Assembly (NCBI GenBank): GCA_025093555.1
Contig: JAIWNF010000006.1
Coordinates: 248,001 to 312,000, forward strand
Source: Circinella umbellata
Taxonomy: Eukaryota; Mucoromycota; Mucoromycetes; Mucorales; Lichtheimiaceae
Direction of reading: 5' to 3'
DNA: 64,000 bases
The notes under the pieces: generated by a model
Told to the model about the DNA's origin: nothing
The model's input: only the letters and a program-made list of their open reading frames with translations
Database searches by the model: none
Shown: positions 47,389-59,063 of the stretch, in pieces
How the letters are laid out: the number at the start of each line of letters is the position of its first letter
How positions within the stretch are numbered: position 1 is the stretch's first letter
Position numbers and translations under genes: made by a program

Positions 47389-49970
47389 TTATTCTTCAAA
47401 AGATCGTCTACTATTCATTAAAGGTTCATTAAGTTCCAATGACGATGGTTGTCCTCTTAAATTAATTCCGCTACTCTTGTTTTTAATTCCAGATTTTCGT
47501 CCTCTTTTATCAACGAAATGGATATTATATGCAATCACAGTAACAATTATTAAGAAGAAAATAACAGAATATGCACTTGTTGTAAACCCTTTATCTATAA
47601 ACAGACAAATATATAAATAAATGTTAGTAACGGACTAGTTACTATGACTACGTAATCACAACAATAGCAAAAATAAAATAAAACTTACGGTAACGCGGTG
47701 CATCTGATACGGTAACAAATAATGAAAATTAACAAGATTAATAACAATGAATAGATAGTTATACTACTAGAAGAAGAAAAATCAAGATAACTCACCAGTG
47801 ACAGGCCATAACACCAACGGGGACCATAGCCACATGACAGATGCACATGTATTCATAGTAGCAATAGCAAGTGCTCGAACTTCAATATCACGAGAAATGG
47901 TTTCACTTGCCCATGTCATGATAATCTAGTATGGCATTACATAAGAAAACATCAATATCTTCCAACTATTATTTCCTTATATATCAATTAAAATCTGAAA
48001 TATCTCTGTAAACTTACCGAGGTAATCGATCCTAATCCAACATGGGAACATATATAGGATGCATAAAGCAATTCAAACGGTTGAACAAATCGTGACAACA
48101 TTATGAGACCAAATAATGCCAGAAGGGCAGGACATACAATACACCTATATATAAACAATAATATAGTAAATAAAAAATTTTGTAGTTATTTTTTTTTTTC
48201 AAAAATATACTTAAATGCATCAAGAAATCTTACCAATAGCGAGATCTTATTCGATCACTAATAAATCCGTTACATAACCCTGCTGTCATTGTGATTAATA
48301 TATCTGGCTATATAAAACAAAACAAAAAATTGATATCGATAAATTTACTTTTTCGTTTGGGACCTTTCCCATTCTTTTATTATGCTGAAAATTGTATTTT
48401 GTGAAAAAGAGAAAAAAAATATCACTCACAGTAGTAAGCAAATTAGCAGTGACAGCATCATAACCAAGTTTTTTAGCCATGATACCTAATACATGGGCAG
48501 CTCCAAGTGATAAATGTACTGATGCCCAACCGAGAACGAATAAATATAAATATTTGTTTCGTAAAAGTTGTCTAACAGATGTCATTGTACTTTGACGACC
48601 TTGACTTGATGCGGATGTTGATCCAGGTACCATTAATAATCCACTATCATGAAGTTTACTGCCTGTATCTTCACCCATTCGACGAAGGGCAATATCTCGT
48701 TCCTTTCATATACCCAAAAAAAAACATATCAACAGAGTTAAAACCATAAATCTATAAACCTCCCTCTTTCCAATTCTATTCACCGTTACATGTCATCAAA
48801 TTACCTTATTACTAAGCCAAGTTGTATTATATGGATAATCTGGTAGATATTTTCGTCCAAACCATGCTAGAAGTGCTGTGATACAAGCGTCAAATACAAA
48901 CATCCAACGCCATCTAAATTTAGGAATTAACAATAAAAAAAATTGATTAAAAAGAAAAAAAAAATGAGTCGTTGTATAACGTTACACATTGATATTTTCC
49001 CGGTAAATTTAAACCTACCCACTGATACCAAGATATCCATCCATTGTTTTTAACATGGCAGCTTGAATAACACCTGAAATACCATTACCCAACGATCCAC
49101 AGATTGTCAACATCGCCATTCTTTTACCCAGCTCACGTTTAGTATACCAAGTACCAATCAAAAATACAATACCAGGATAAAATCCTGCTTCGAATAAGCC
49201 TAATAGCACACGAATTACATAAATGTGATTAACAGATTGTACACAGGCCATGGATAATGTTAATATACACCAAATAAGTTCCAATGCAGGTAAATAGACA
49301 GAAGGTCGTAATTTTGATAATAACATGTTGGATGGAATTTGCATTCTATATATATATATAATTGTTTATTTATTTTGAATATATAACAAACAATAGAAAG
49401 TTTTATATCTCCCCTGCGCCTTTCTCTCTCACGCGTCGCTTTTCTCTTTTCAATGTTTCAGAACTAATACAGTAATAATAAACTTACATCAAGTAGCCAG
49501 CCATGAATATTACAGTCATCCAATTATATTGTAAACCAGTAAGTTGAAGTTCTTCTTCCATACCAGAAATAAATGCACTACCTGTGTAATATAGATAAAA
49601 TTAATTAAGAAAAGGATCGACATATGTGTATATAGTTCCGCTACTGTATATCTTTTTTTTTCCTTCATAAAATATATATTCATATATATATTATTAAGTT
49701 ACCTAGATTACTGTTGTCAAGTGCTTTGACCATGTTACCAAGCATCGCGAATCCCAACAATCGTTTATCAAGTCGGTTAATGAAGTTTCTTTCTTGTTTT
49801 GGGTCGATCCATACATTATGATCATCATCGTTATTGTTGTTATTTAAAGCTTGCATCATGATGGGAGGTGATTCTTCTTCTGCCCCTTCCCATCCGTCGT
49901 TACTGTGTTTTCTTTCATCCATCTCGGAATAATGTCGACTTTTGGATGCTGTTGATGTTCCAGCTGTCAT
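47389..49970 (-). CDS. MFS permease, anion:cation symporter (Dal5/Tna1-like)
   Basis: Ten-exon minus-strand model: 49703-49970, 49488-49581, 49019-49345, 48805-48913, 48430-48702, 48234-48307, 48018-48144, 47796-47925, 47689-47703, 47389-47594; 540 aa. About 70 hydrophilic residues precede TM1. DKRLLGFAMLGNMVKALDNSNLGSAF, QYNWMTVIFMAGYL and PSNMLLSKLRPSVYLPALEL match the N-half of fungal carboxylate/allantoate-type permeases. FYPGIVFLIGTWYTKRELGKRM is the family's loop 4-5 signature. The second half ends with the DAPRY-HKGFTTS stretch typical of this group, partly encoded by a 15-nt microexon. Predicted 12 TM plasma-membrane proton symporter for an organic anion or vitamin; substrate not decidable. 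Confidence 0.9.
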
Positions 49971-50860
49971 TGTGTTTTGTTTATTATGTTCTATGTATGT
50001 TTATATATGAATAATAAGAGAGAATATAAAGGGTTATGGGAGGTTGCTTTTTCTCTGTACAACCAGTTAGTCGTTAATAGAAGGGGGGGAGAAGGAAAGA
50101 AGGGGTGTAAAGAAAGAAGAGGGGATCTTTTGCTCGTGTATGTGCGTATAGAAGTTTTGTAATATATTAATGTGGGAAACACAAACAAGAAGACGTTCGT
50201 ATAGTGAAAAGGCAAAGACGTTGATGGGTTACAGAAAGCAGAGAAACAAGAGAGGGCCACGTCAAAAAAAAAAAAAAAAGACTCTCTCCAGTAATTATCA
50301 TGCGGAATAAGTGTTTCGGGGGACTAAAAAAATAGCTTTAATTGTTATATCATTTACACTCTTTTTTTCCCTTTTTTCACCTTTTTTTAAGCAAGTCCAC
50401 CATTTTTTATTAAATTTTTTATTTGTTCATGTTATAGAATCATCACCATCCTTTTTGATCATTTTTATGTGGGGAATAGGATGATGTTAAAGATCACGGA
50501 TCTTTTATCCTTTCCTCAAAATATAATACTGAGTACTTATAATCATAAGAATCAATGAATATATACAGAAGATACGACGTATATACATAATCGTTACGAG
50601 ATTTCTTTGTTGAAAAATTAATAGATGCTAACTAACTAACTTATTATTTATGGTGTATTACACGTATACATATGTTAAAGTTAGAGAAAACAAGCAGATC
50701 AAGGAGAGAATGATCGGACAAAAAAAAAATATATTTTAATCAGTCTAATAAAGACTGAACTAAAGTTGGCCTATTTATAAAGTCCCCACATCAATAAAAA
50801 CAACAATATTCTTATATTTGTATATATTTATATTTTAAAGTTGGTGACTTACCCGAAAGC

Positions 50861-50891
<31 letters not shown>

Positions 50892-52247
50892 GAACATAAA
50901 CACCAATAATAATGAATATATTGTTATTTAGTAAGAAAGTGAAAAAAAAAATGGGTAACTCTCTTTAATCATATAAAAAATAAACTTATCGTTGCCTTTT
51001 TTACCGTGTTTGATTTATTAAACATACATAAAATCATGGGATTTTGTGAATTAACTTTTATTGTTATATTAGGAAAAAATAATAAAAAAAGAAAGGATGA
51101 TCGTAATTTTTAAAATAAATCTGGGGAAAAGAGATAAATAAGTATTGTTTTTAGTATTAATAACCAATAAGGCGACATTGTACGCAATTGCATGCGACAT
51201 ACATCACTTTACCCATAATTATTATAATTAGATAATTTAAATATATTTTATACAGATACAAACGGATTATTCGGAAACCCTCTTCATTGGTTCCTAAAAT
51301 CTTTCTTTTTGACACATCCTTTTTCTTTTTTAGTTGGTCTTCTTTCCCTCTCCCCCCCCCTTCTTGATTAGAATAGCTTAGTGGGATATTCAATGTATTC
51401 ACTTTAATGTTGTATGTCTCCCCTTGCCTTTTTTTGAAAAACACCGTGTCATCGTGTGACTCATATTTTAGATCGCCAAAAGTATTCTAAACCTATTTGA
51501 GTTGGTGATCAACAAAAAAATTATAGATGTCAACACAAAAAAGCCAGATCATCTATTATTATCTTGACATGATGATAAGGAGGTGATGCTGATTGAATAA
51601 AAGGTGTCTTTATTTCTCTGGGGGAGGTTTGTTAAAAAAAAATGTTAAAATTCATATGCAGGATATATCATATATAAATATGCTATTATTTACACAGAAG
51701 GAAAAGAATGAGTGAAATATTATAAGTATTATCTACCTAAAAGGGAAATGTGGGGGTGTTTTCTTTTTTAAATTTTTGATGGGACACGTTAACACCTTTT
51801 TTATACGCGGGGTAATGCAGTATTTGCTGCATGTTGAAAAAAAAAAAAGTGCTTCGATTTTTTTGTTTGATGCCGCCCGCCATTTTTTTTTTTTACCTGC
51901 TTCCATCTAAACTCCCATTTATTTGATCAAAAAAAAAAAGTTTGTTTAAATAAACTATGCCTAATTTATATAATGGAAAAACACTGTTCCTCCTCCCCCA
52001 CCTTTCACAGTTTTGTTTTTCTTATATCCTAACTATTGTCATGGTTTTGCTCTCATTAATATATACCATTTAATATCTTCCCCTTGTTCTTCAACGCGAC
52101 CCACTTCCCCCCCCCCTTTTTTTTTGCAAAGAAAAAATATATATATAAGCCGAAAAAAATAATCTGTGCTTTTTTTTTAAAAAAAAAACACATTTATAAT
52201 CTTTCTTATATAATACCTTTTTGCGCAATTGTAATATTATTTTCATT
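49971..52247. other. Gene-poor intergenic region
   Basis: 2.3 kb, no supported gene. Upstream side of the MFS gene is GA-rich on the plus strand (50080-50125). A TTA/ATT run (nine units) lies near 50866-50892, and many homopolymer tracts are present. A minus-strand frame near 51157-51230 ends in CNCVQC but is too short to call. Confidence 0.5.
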
Positions 52248-52613
52248 ATGATGCCTCATCCCGTCAAACCAATTAATCTGTCTGGAGGTCAATGGTAAAT
52301 ATTAGTGTTATTCGAGAATGAGATGGATAATTGGTTTTAAATAGCCCTTTTTTTTTGTTCTCTCTTTGTTTATATAACAATTTGTTTCACGAATATCATA
52401 TATGATATAATATAGTAATCATTGCGGTCAGGTATATATTATATTTTGGCACAAAGTTAACTTACAGACATAATTATATGTATTTAACTAATTATTTCCT
52501 TTGATCTGTTATATAGTATGGTCACGGCCGTGGTTCATGCTCTTTGCTTAAACCAAAATAATGTCAGCAAATTCGAACCATCACTTTTGTGGCAACACTG
52601 GACACCAAATTAA
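52248..52613 (+). CDS. Possible two-exon microprotein
   Basis: Exons 52248-52294 and 52517-52613 join in phase (TG|T) into 47 codons: MMPHPVKPINLSGGQC followed by a short hydrophobic stretch and a Trp-containing end. The donor GTAAAT and acceptor ATATAG are good, and a TATA-like ATATATATAAG lies near 52138-52148, about 100 nt upstream. No family recognised; it might equally be a non-coding or chance structure. Confidence 0.28.
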
Positions 52614-55268
52614 TATTTCAATATGCACCATTATAATAACAACGCTTTATTCACCCTTCACCATTTTATTCTTATATCATTCGTTCCTTGAATCAACAGT
52701 TTATCTTTGTGCTTATTTCAACAATATTCAGAATACATTACCATTCAAAAAAAGCCACTTTTATTGAATTTATCTCTTTTTTACAATATATACACATAGT
52801 AAAATACACGCACACGAAAAGAAATCCAAAAAAAACTAATCAATCACCACACAAAATTATTCTTTCTTTTCTCTTTTTATATATCAGCAACAATAACATT
52901 ATACACATTTATATAGTAGTTTGGCATTTGTTAATTTTTTTTTTATTGTATCACGTATTATATGACTTTTATTTTTATTTTTTGTATCATGGAAACATAA
53001 CTCATTCCCACTTTTATTCTATAATTTTTTTTTTCTTTTTCCTCTTCTTTTGTATATAACTTGACGATGATGACGACAATTATTCATGTAATCCCTTTCC
53101 ACCATTTCTTTCAACATTTTTTTTTCTCGCCACGTTTGCAAAGAAACCATAACAACATATGCATTAATTTCTTTTTTATTTTTATCTTCCGTTCACTCGT
53201 TGACGAGAAAACAAAAATGTCAATCATATAATAAAAAAGCATTATCTTTTCCTTTAAAAAATTATAGAGATCATTTATCTGCTATTAGATGATACATATC
53301 TAGGGTCTCATACCCTGTATTAGTAAAAAGAATAAAATTATTCTCAATACAGTAGTATAGGGAAGTGGAAATTTATAGAGAAAGACTATTAATGCGTCTG
53401 CTGTTGGTAGCCGCTACCTATTATAAAAAACTTACAGACCCAGCAAATCAAATGACTCATTGACTTAGTATATATTCATGCAGCTTCGTCAAGCTCCCAT
53501 TAAATTTCGTAAAAATATTTGGCCCCGCGTTTTTTTTAAATGTCTATTTACAATGATTATTAATATTTATATTATTTGTGTAATGCGTATTATATTATCT
53601 TGAATGTTTATTTACATGTAAACCGACTGCAATAATTCATTGTTGTGAAGATGATAAATCGATTCCATCATGCGAGAACAGTAGCACAAGACCCAGTAGG
53701 TAAATAATAATAATATCTGGCAGAACTTGGCACTCAGTAAGAACAAAAAACTAAACTATTACATTATCTTATATCTTAATACTGAGAAAAATTATTTCTA
53801 TTTAATTATATTAACGTACTTTTCACGCTATAATCTGTAAATTTCTGACATAATCAAACGTTCTTATTTAAATATTGAGCATTTTACAATTTTAGTTTGA
53901 ATGTGTTCAGTTATTTCTGTCATTTTTATATGTTTCCTTGAAATATAGCATTAATAACTCTCGGTTGGTACCCAAGAATCTCTTTAAATTGTTAAAATTT
54001 AGGTTTAAAACAAAATACAGGTTTTTACTATATTGCTCAAAATTTTTGGTTTAATATAATAATAATGCTAATACAGCTCTATCTCTGTAAGTAATAGTAA
54101 TTACGCTGTACAAAAAGAGAAAAAAACAAACATATGCTATATAATACTACTACTATACTACTAAGCCCAATTTTTAAAGCTTTCTTATTAAGTTCAAAGA
54201 CGCTCACGTTGTTAGTTCATGTAATGGAGAGGGTTTTCATAATTCTAATATATGATTAGGTTGATAAGAAACTTCTGTTACCATGATTGCACTACGTTAT
54301 TATTTTAGTTTTGTGTTAAGAAGAATATTTGGGATTTATTACTTATAGTACATAATCAGGAAATCATCATGGCTATAAGTTACTCAAAATAGTGTAGCTT
54401 TTTTGTGCTTAAGAAATCTAAAAGTATTTATTCATATTTTCTGATGTCTTATAGTATATCTTGTTTAATATCTATATCAGTTAAGTTTTGTAACAATTGT
54501 ATTTTTTGGTACGTTGCTATTTACTTCTTTTCCAAAAAAAAATTAATAGGTCTGCTACGGATATCTTCTTGTGATGAATTCAGTATAGTTTCATCAACAA
54601 TAACAACATACTTCCGTGAATAATGATTTAGTATTAATAGTGCGTAACGTCATATCTTGTCTGATTACAAACTTGATTTGAACATACATATGTTACGTAA
54701 CGTGTGGTCATATCACTACAAATATAATAAAGTACATTACTACTGTTAAATGAAGGCATTTTAAAAAAGGGTAAGTATGAAAGGGTATATACAAATAACA
54801 ATTCCATGGGCTTTCATAAAAAAAATTGCTGCTGGAAGGGCTAATAGTCTATTGTTGTCCTATGCGTACCGATTCCCTATAATAACTTGTATAAAGGTGA
54901 TATTCTGCAATGTACATGTTCTATACAGCACATATATATATAATACCACTAATATGTACAGTAAACTCTATCTTACAATAGGTTCGCGAACAAAACCATG
55001 ATAGCAAAGCGAAAGGAAAAGCATTTTATTTTTTATATGGAAAGAATATAACAGATTCTTGATTAAACTTTCTTCTCTTCCTCCACATTCATCAGTATCG
55101 AAAAGATAAGAAGCTACCTTTATTATCAGCTGATCTGTTTTTACTCAGTTTCCTTTTTTTTTTTGATAAATATGAATAGCTGCTGACTCTTGTTGTCAGT
55201 ATATTTTTGCTCACGGTATAGCTTTTTTTTTATTTATCATAAAAGCCACTACTCAACACTTTTTTTTT
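52614..55268. other. Gene-poor intergenic region
   Basis: 2.65 kb of AT- and T-rich DNA. A short frame at 53650-53701 (MINRFHHARTVAQDPV followed by GTAAAT) looks like an isolated first exon, but no second exon was found. Nothing else supported. Confidence 0.45.
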
Positions 55269-55278
55269 ATATAAATAG
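55269..55278 (+). promoter_or_regulatory. TATA box of the ISG12-like gene
   Basis: TATATAAATA about 66-75 nt upstream of the ATG at 55344, with no other TATA-like element closer to the start. Confidence 0.55.
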
Positions 55279-55343
55279 TGCTCGATATATCAAGCAAAAA
55301 AAATCTTCTTTAACCTCTTACGTACACAATTTATATCAAAAAA

Positions 55344-55559
55344 ATGGGTTTGCTCTGCTATACATTGGTTACTGTCGCTGGTGGTGCTATTGCTGCAACT
55401 GGTGTAGGTGTCCCCCTTATTGGTCTTATGGGTTTCTCTGCAGCTGGTCCGGTCGCAGGTACTGTAGCTGCGGGTGCACAAGCATACGTTGGTAATGTTG
55501 TCGCAGGATCGATTTTTGCAGGATTACAAACTTTAGCTATGGCTCCATGTACACCTTGA
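55344..55559 (+). CDS. ISG12/IFI6-27-like small membrane protein
   Basis: Single-exon, 71 aa. After MGLLCYTLV it is almost entirely Gly/Ala/Val: VAGGAIAATGVGVPLIGLMG, then FSAAGPVAGTVAAGAQAYVG and NVVAGSIFAGLQTLAMAP. The pattern (GVGVPLIGLMGFSAAGPVAGT...GSIFAGLQTLAM) matches the Ifi-6-16 (ISG12) domain known from animal interferon-inducible proteins and also found in fungi. Two hydrophobic helices are expected, probably in an organelle membrane (animal members are mitochondrial or nuclear-envelope proteins). A TATA box and an A-rich sequence before ATG support expression. Function in fungi is unknown; a role in cell death or stress is only by analogy. Confidence 0.72.
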   Translation: MGLLCYTLVTVAGGAIAATGVGVPLIGLMGFSAAGPVAGTVAAGAQAYVGNVVAGSIFAGLQTLAMAPCTP

Positions 55560-56199
55560 ACACAAATACCTCTTTTTTTTTTCTTTTTTCGAATCATTTG
55601 ACAAAACAAAAAGAAAAATATAATTTTTGCATACACATAACTTTTTTCCCTATTACTAATACTTGAAAACGTTGCTCATATATTAACAACCTTTATTTTG
55701 TTGTATGTTGTAAACAATCTTTCTTTCCATCATATCTCTTTTTTCACTGATTATAAAAATAATAAAAACATTAATTCACAAGGAGTTTATTTGTGATAAT
55801 TTGCTAGTGAACTCGTCATAATAAAAAAAATCAGCGGTTTTTATATAATATTACGTAGAACAAAAGTTTGAATTTTTTTTTCCTGAGAATTGATTCTTTT
55901 TCTCTACTGTTTAATTCATATAGCTTTACTTAAATGATAAATTATACATAGGTATTCTTAATCGAATTTTAAGTTTCTTCATGCGACAGCTAAATAAAAC
56001 ATGGTTATCGAATACTGCTTATTATAAAACAAGTAATAATATATTTATCATTGACATTACTAAATAATCGTTTGAAATTAAAAAATGTAATATTTAGATA
56101 TTATGGTCCCAAGGATAAACTAGATACTATGTATCATCAATAAAGCAATCCATTACAACAAGTATCAAGCAATTATAAACAAAGATTACAAGAACCTAC
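55560..56199. other. Intergenic
   Basis: 640 bp of AT-rich DNA after the ISG12-like gene, with no further exon recognised. Confidence 0.45.
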
Positions 56200-57015
56200 T
56201 GTATTTATATATTATTCTGAAAGATCCAGTACATAAAGTAATTGAACTTAAAGGAGATGAAGACTACCATGCTATCAGAATCAAACGTAAAACAATTCGC
56301 TGCCTTCGACGTAACCGTATAATAGATCCGACACTTTATTTACTAGCATTCCCGCGTGACCGACATAGACTAGTCAAGTGGCGTATACATTGGCTGCCAT
56401 CTTATCCACTAAAAACTTGCCGTTGTGGTACTATAGCAGCCAAGGAACAGAGAGCACTACAAAAACTGTTCACTGCTCCAACCACTACTGGAAGATCTCA
56501 ACAGTGCATTTGGTAATCTTCCAATTTTACATACAGAACTCCGGCCTCTAGAATTTATTAATCGTCTTCCACGCTCTGAACTCGATATATCACTTGGACG
56601 GTGGAAAAAAGCATGGCCCGCTCTCATTAATGTTCTTCGCGAAATTGATCGTTTAAGTTATCCTAAAGATGACTTTTGCTAAAGATGAAGCAAATCCCGA
56701 AGACGCCATCGCTTCTTTGCCTCTCCCACCCCCTCTTACTCAATAAGCTACCAGCTTTATTAGTAATTAATATTTACTAGCCCTAGATCCTACCTTCATA
56801 TCCTATACCTTACTACTATATTCTCTCTACCTCTTATTCTTGTCCCTTCACTAGTTTAACTTTTTCCCTTTTGAGGGTTTTTTCATTGAATACATCCACT
56901 CTTTCTCTTTGTATATATACTTTTTTTTACTACCCTCTAATGTACCGCAAGGAAGCGACCATATGCCTATAGGCGCAGGTCATGTAAGTCTTCCAATAAA
57001 TAAAGATAATAAATT
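56200..57015 (+). pseudogene. LINE ORF2 3' fragment with 3' UTR
   Basis: About 56205-56510 reads LKDPVHKVIELKGDEDYHAI, then a basic stretch and RLVKWRIHWLPSYPLKTCRCG. This corresponds to the RCIRWRIGWLPGG...C block near the C-terminus of the intact LINE in this window, but in a different family (CRCG form). A frameshift separates it from the next frame, RPLEFINRLPRSELDISLGR followed by WKKAWPALINVLREIDRL and a stop near 56680, the usual end of such proteins. A pyrimidine-rich 3' UTR ends in AATAAATAAAGATAATAAAT near 56995-57015. Strongly 5'-truncated, inactive. Confidence 0.7.
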
Positions 57016-57820
57016 TCAACCTATATATTATTCTGTCTGTGATCACATTTTACCCAGTATAGCTAAAATTCATTTCTCGCATGGATAAACAAACCCCACA
57101 AAAAGGAGTAGAGAGGCTTAATAACATGATCCCGCTATTATTATGATAAGATTGACAACTTAAAAATTCTGCTTATTTACGACACGTTCTTTGCTTATTG
57201 TTCCTGCCATCCTAATTATTATCAAATCGGCTCAATAATTTTTATTTCATTAAGATATAAAAATATTATATATAAATATTTTTTTTTTGGATCCATAAAT
57301 ATAAACCATAGCTTAATTCTCTTTAACTTGTTTATTATTAAGATATATATATATGTATCGGATGTGGTGCGCGCTAAGCTTCACGGCTTTAACACACAAA
57401 AAGCAGATCACCGCACGGAAAATCTATTTTACCCTCAAAAGCATTTGGTTGACCTTCATGATTCGTGCGGAAAAGATGATTCCCGAGAATATATTAGCGG
57501 AGCAACATGAATTTCGGCACTTTTACCGATCCCCACCAGATCAAATAGCTTTTTATAACACTTATATCCACAATCCGTCACACTTTGTACCACTTGAGAA
57601 TGAGACAACTCACATATACATATACACACACACAGACAACACACAAATACTTATATAGAATCTCATTTCACGATTTTGATACCACACAGAGAAACAAAGT
57701 CGGCCCATTTTTTTTTTCGTACTTTTTACTTCTTTACCTTCTTTCCGTTTAATTTATTTATTAACCTTCCTCCATAACAATAAATTATCTTACACACACC
57801 CCCTACTCTTTTAATATATA
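57016..57820. other. Intergenic and cytochrome b5 promoter region
   Basis: 805 bp. The last 120 bp before the cytochrome b5 ATG are pyrimidine-rich with poly-T blocks (about 57708-57810), usual for fungal promoters. No separate gene supported. Confidence 0.45.
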
Positions 57821-58768
57821 ATGAGCGCTCAAATTTTCTCTACTGCTGACGTTGCTAAGCATAATACCAAGAGTGATCTCTGGGTAGTCATTCACAACAA
57901 GGTTTATGACATTACTAAATTTGTTCAAGAGGTAAAAGATTATAAAGACAAAATCTCGGGGAAAGATGAAAACAAAAAGAAGAAAAGGGAAGAAAAAGAA
58001 AGAAAATATACTTAACGAAACTTTATTTATATTTTTTCCCCTTATTGTTTTGTTTTATTGTGTTATGTAGCACCCTGGTGGTAAACTATTATTTATATTA
58101 CTATTATTCTTATTGTTATTGTTATAGCCATATAGATGAAAAAATAGCTGGATGAGGATCGAAATATGTAATTAAAACTAACTTTCAATGTTTTAAAAAA
58201 AAATAGGTGAAGAAGTTTTGTTAGATGAAGCTGGTAAGAAATAAATATGATTACTAAAGATATCACCATTGATGAGAAAAAAAAAATTAAACTATTATGA
58301 TTACTATTATTATAGGCAAGGATGCTACCGAAGCTTTCGAAGATATCGGTCACTCTGATGAAGCTCGTGAATTTTACTTGGCCAAGTACGAAATTGGTGA
58401 ATTGGATGAACAATCCCGTGTCCCAGAAAAATCATATACCTCCATTCGCGCTGGTGAACTTCCCGAGCAAAAGCAAAGTGGATCGTAAGTAGTGTTCTAG
58501 CTTTTTTTTTTGCATTTTTCTTTCAGAAAAGAAGGGGTTGGGGGAGGAGTCAGGGGACAAGTGTAATATGCATTATATACCTTTTTTTTGGCTGGGGGGT
58601 GAGGAAAGAAGATGACGACAAAATCATTTGTAATTATTATAATGAAAACTATAGACGGATTTATCTAATACAATTATGAAATTTCACAGATTTTTGAAAG
58701 TGTTGTTACCTGCTCTTATTATCGTTGGTGCAATTGCTTACAAGTTTGTTCTGGAACAAAAGCATTAA
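57821..58768 (+). CDS. CYB5: Cytochrome b5
   Basis: Five-exon model: 57821-57931, 58071-58080, 58207-58233, 58316-58484, 58690-58768; 131 aa. A small heme protein passing electrons from NADH-cytochrome b5 reductase to fatty-acid desaturases, sterol enzymes and P450s at the ER. The Cyt-b5 fold is clear: DVAKHNTKSDLWVVIHNKVY, DITKFVQE, HPGGEEVLLDEAGKDATEAF, FEDIGHSDEAR. Heme ligands are His38 (HPGG) and His62 (GHSDEAR), 24 apart as usual. A C-terminal hydrophobic tail anchor (FLKVLLPALIIVGAIAYKFV) sits before EQKH. Exon 2 is a 10-nt microexon encoding the axial His-Pro-Gly; without it the heme site is lost. Confidence 0.95.
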
Positions 58769-59063
58769 AACGATTTATATAAATAATAATAATAATAAAA
58801 TAAACAAAAATAAAGGGATTAAAATAACATCTATATACTACAATTCAGCCCCTTCTCTTCCTTCATTGATTTGTGGCATTCTTTATTTTTATTTTTGCTT
58901 ATCTTCTCTCCTTTGTGCTTTTGCTAAAAAAATGTAATTTGAGTCACTTTTTCTTTTTTTTCCTTCTCTTTTTTCTTTTTTTTATTATTATACATCTATT
59001 ATTAGTATCGTTACTTCATCAACAGTAACACTAGTATATAGGTATCTATAGCGCAAAATAACA

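Noticed and set aside
49991..50260. ORF upstream of the MFS gene on the minus strand
   Set aside because: Low-complexity Ser/Pro/Leu translation of a GA/CT-rich promoter tract.
52688..53059. 123-codon plus-strand ORF
   Set aside because: Composition is the translation of T-rich DNA (Phe/Tyr/Ile/Leu), with no splice or family support.
53650..53710. Exon-like frame MINRFHHARTVAQDPV with GTAAAT donor
   Set aside because: No acceptor and continuing exon could be found downstream.
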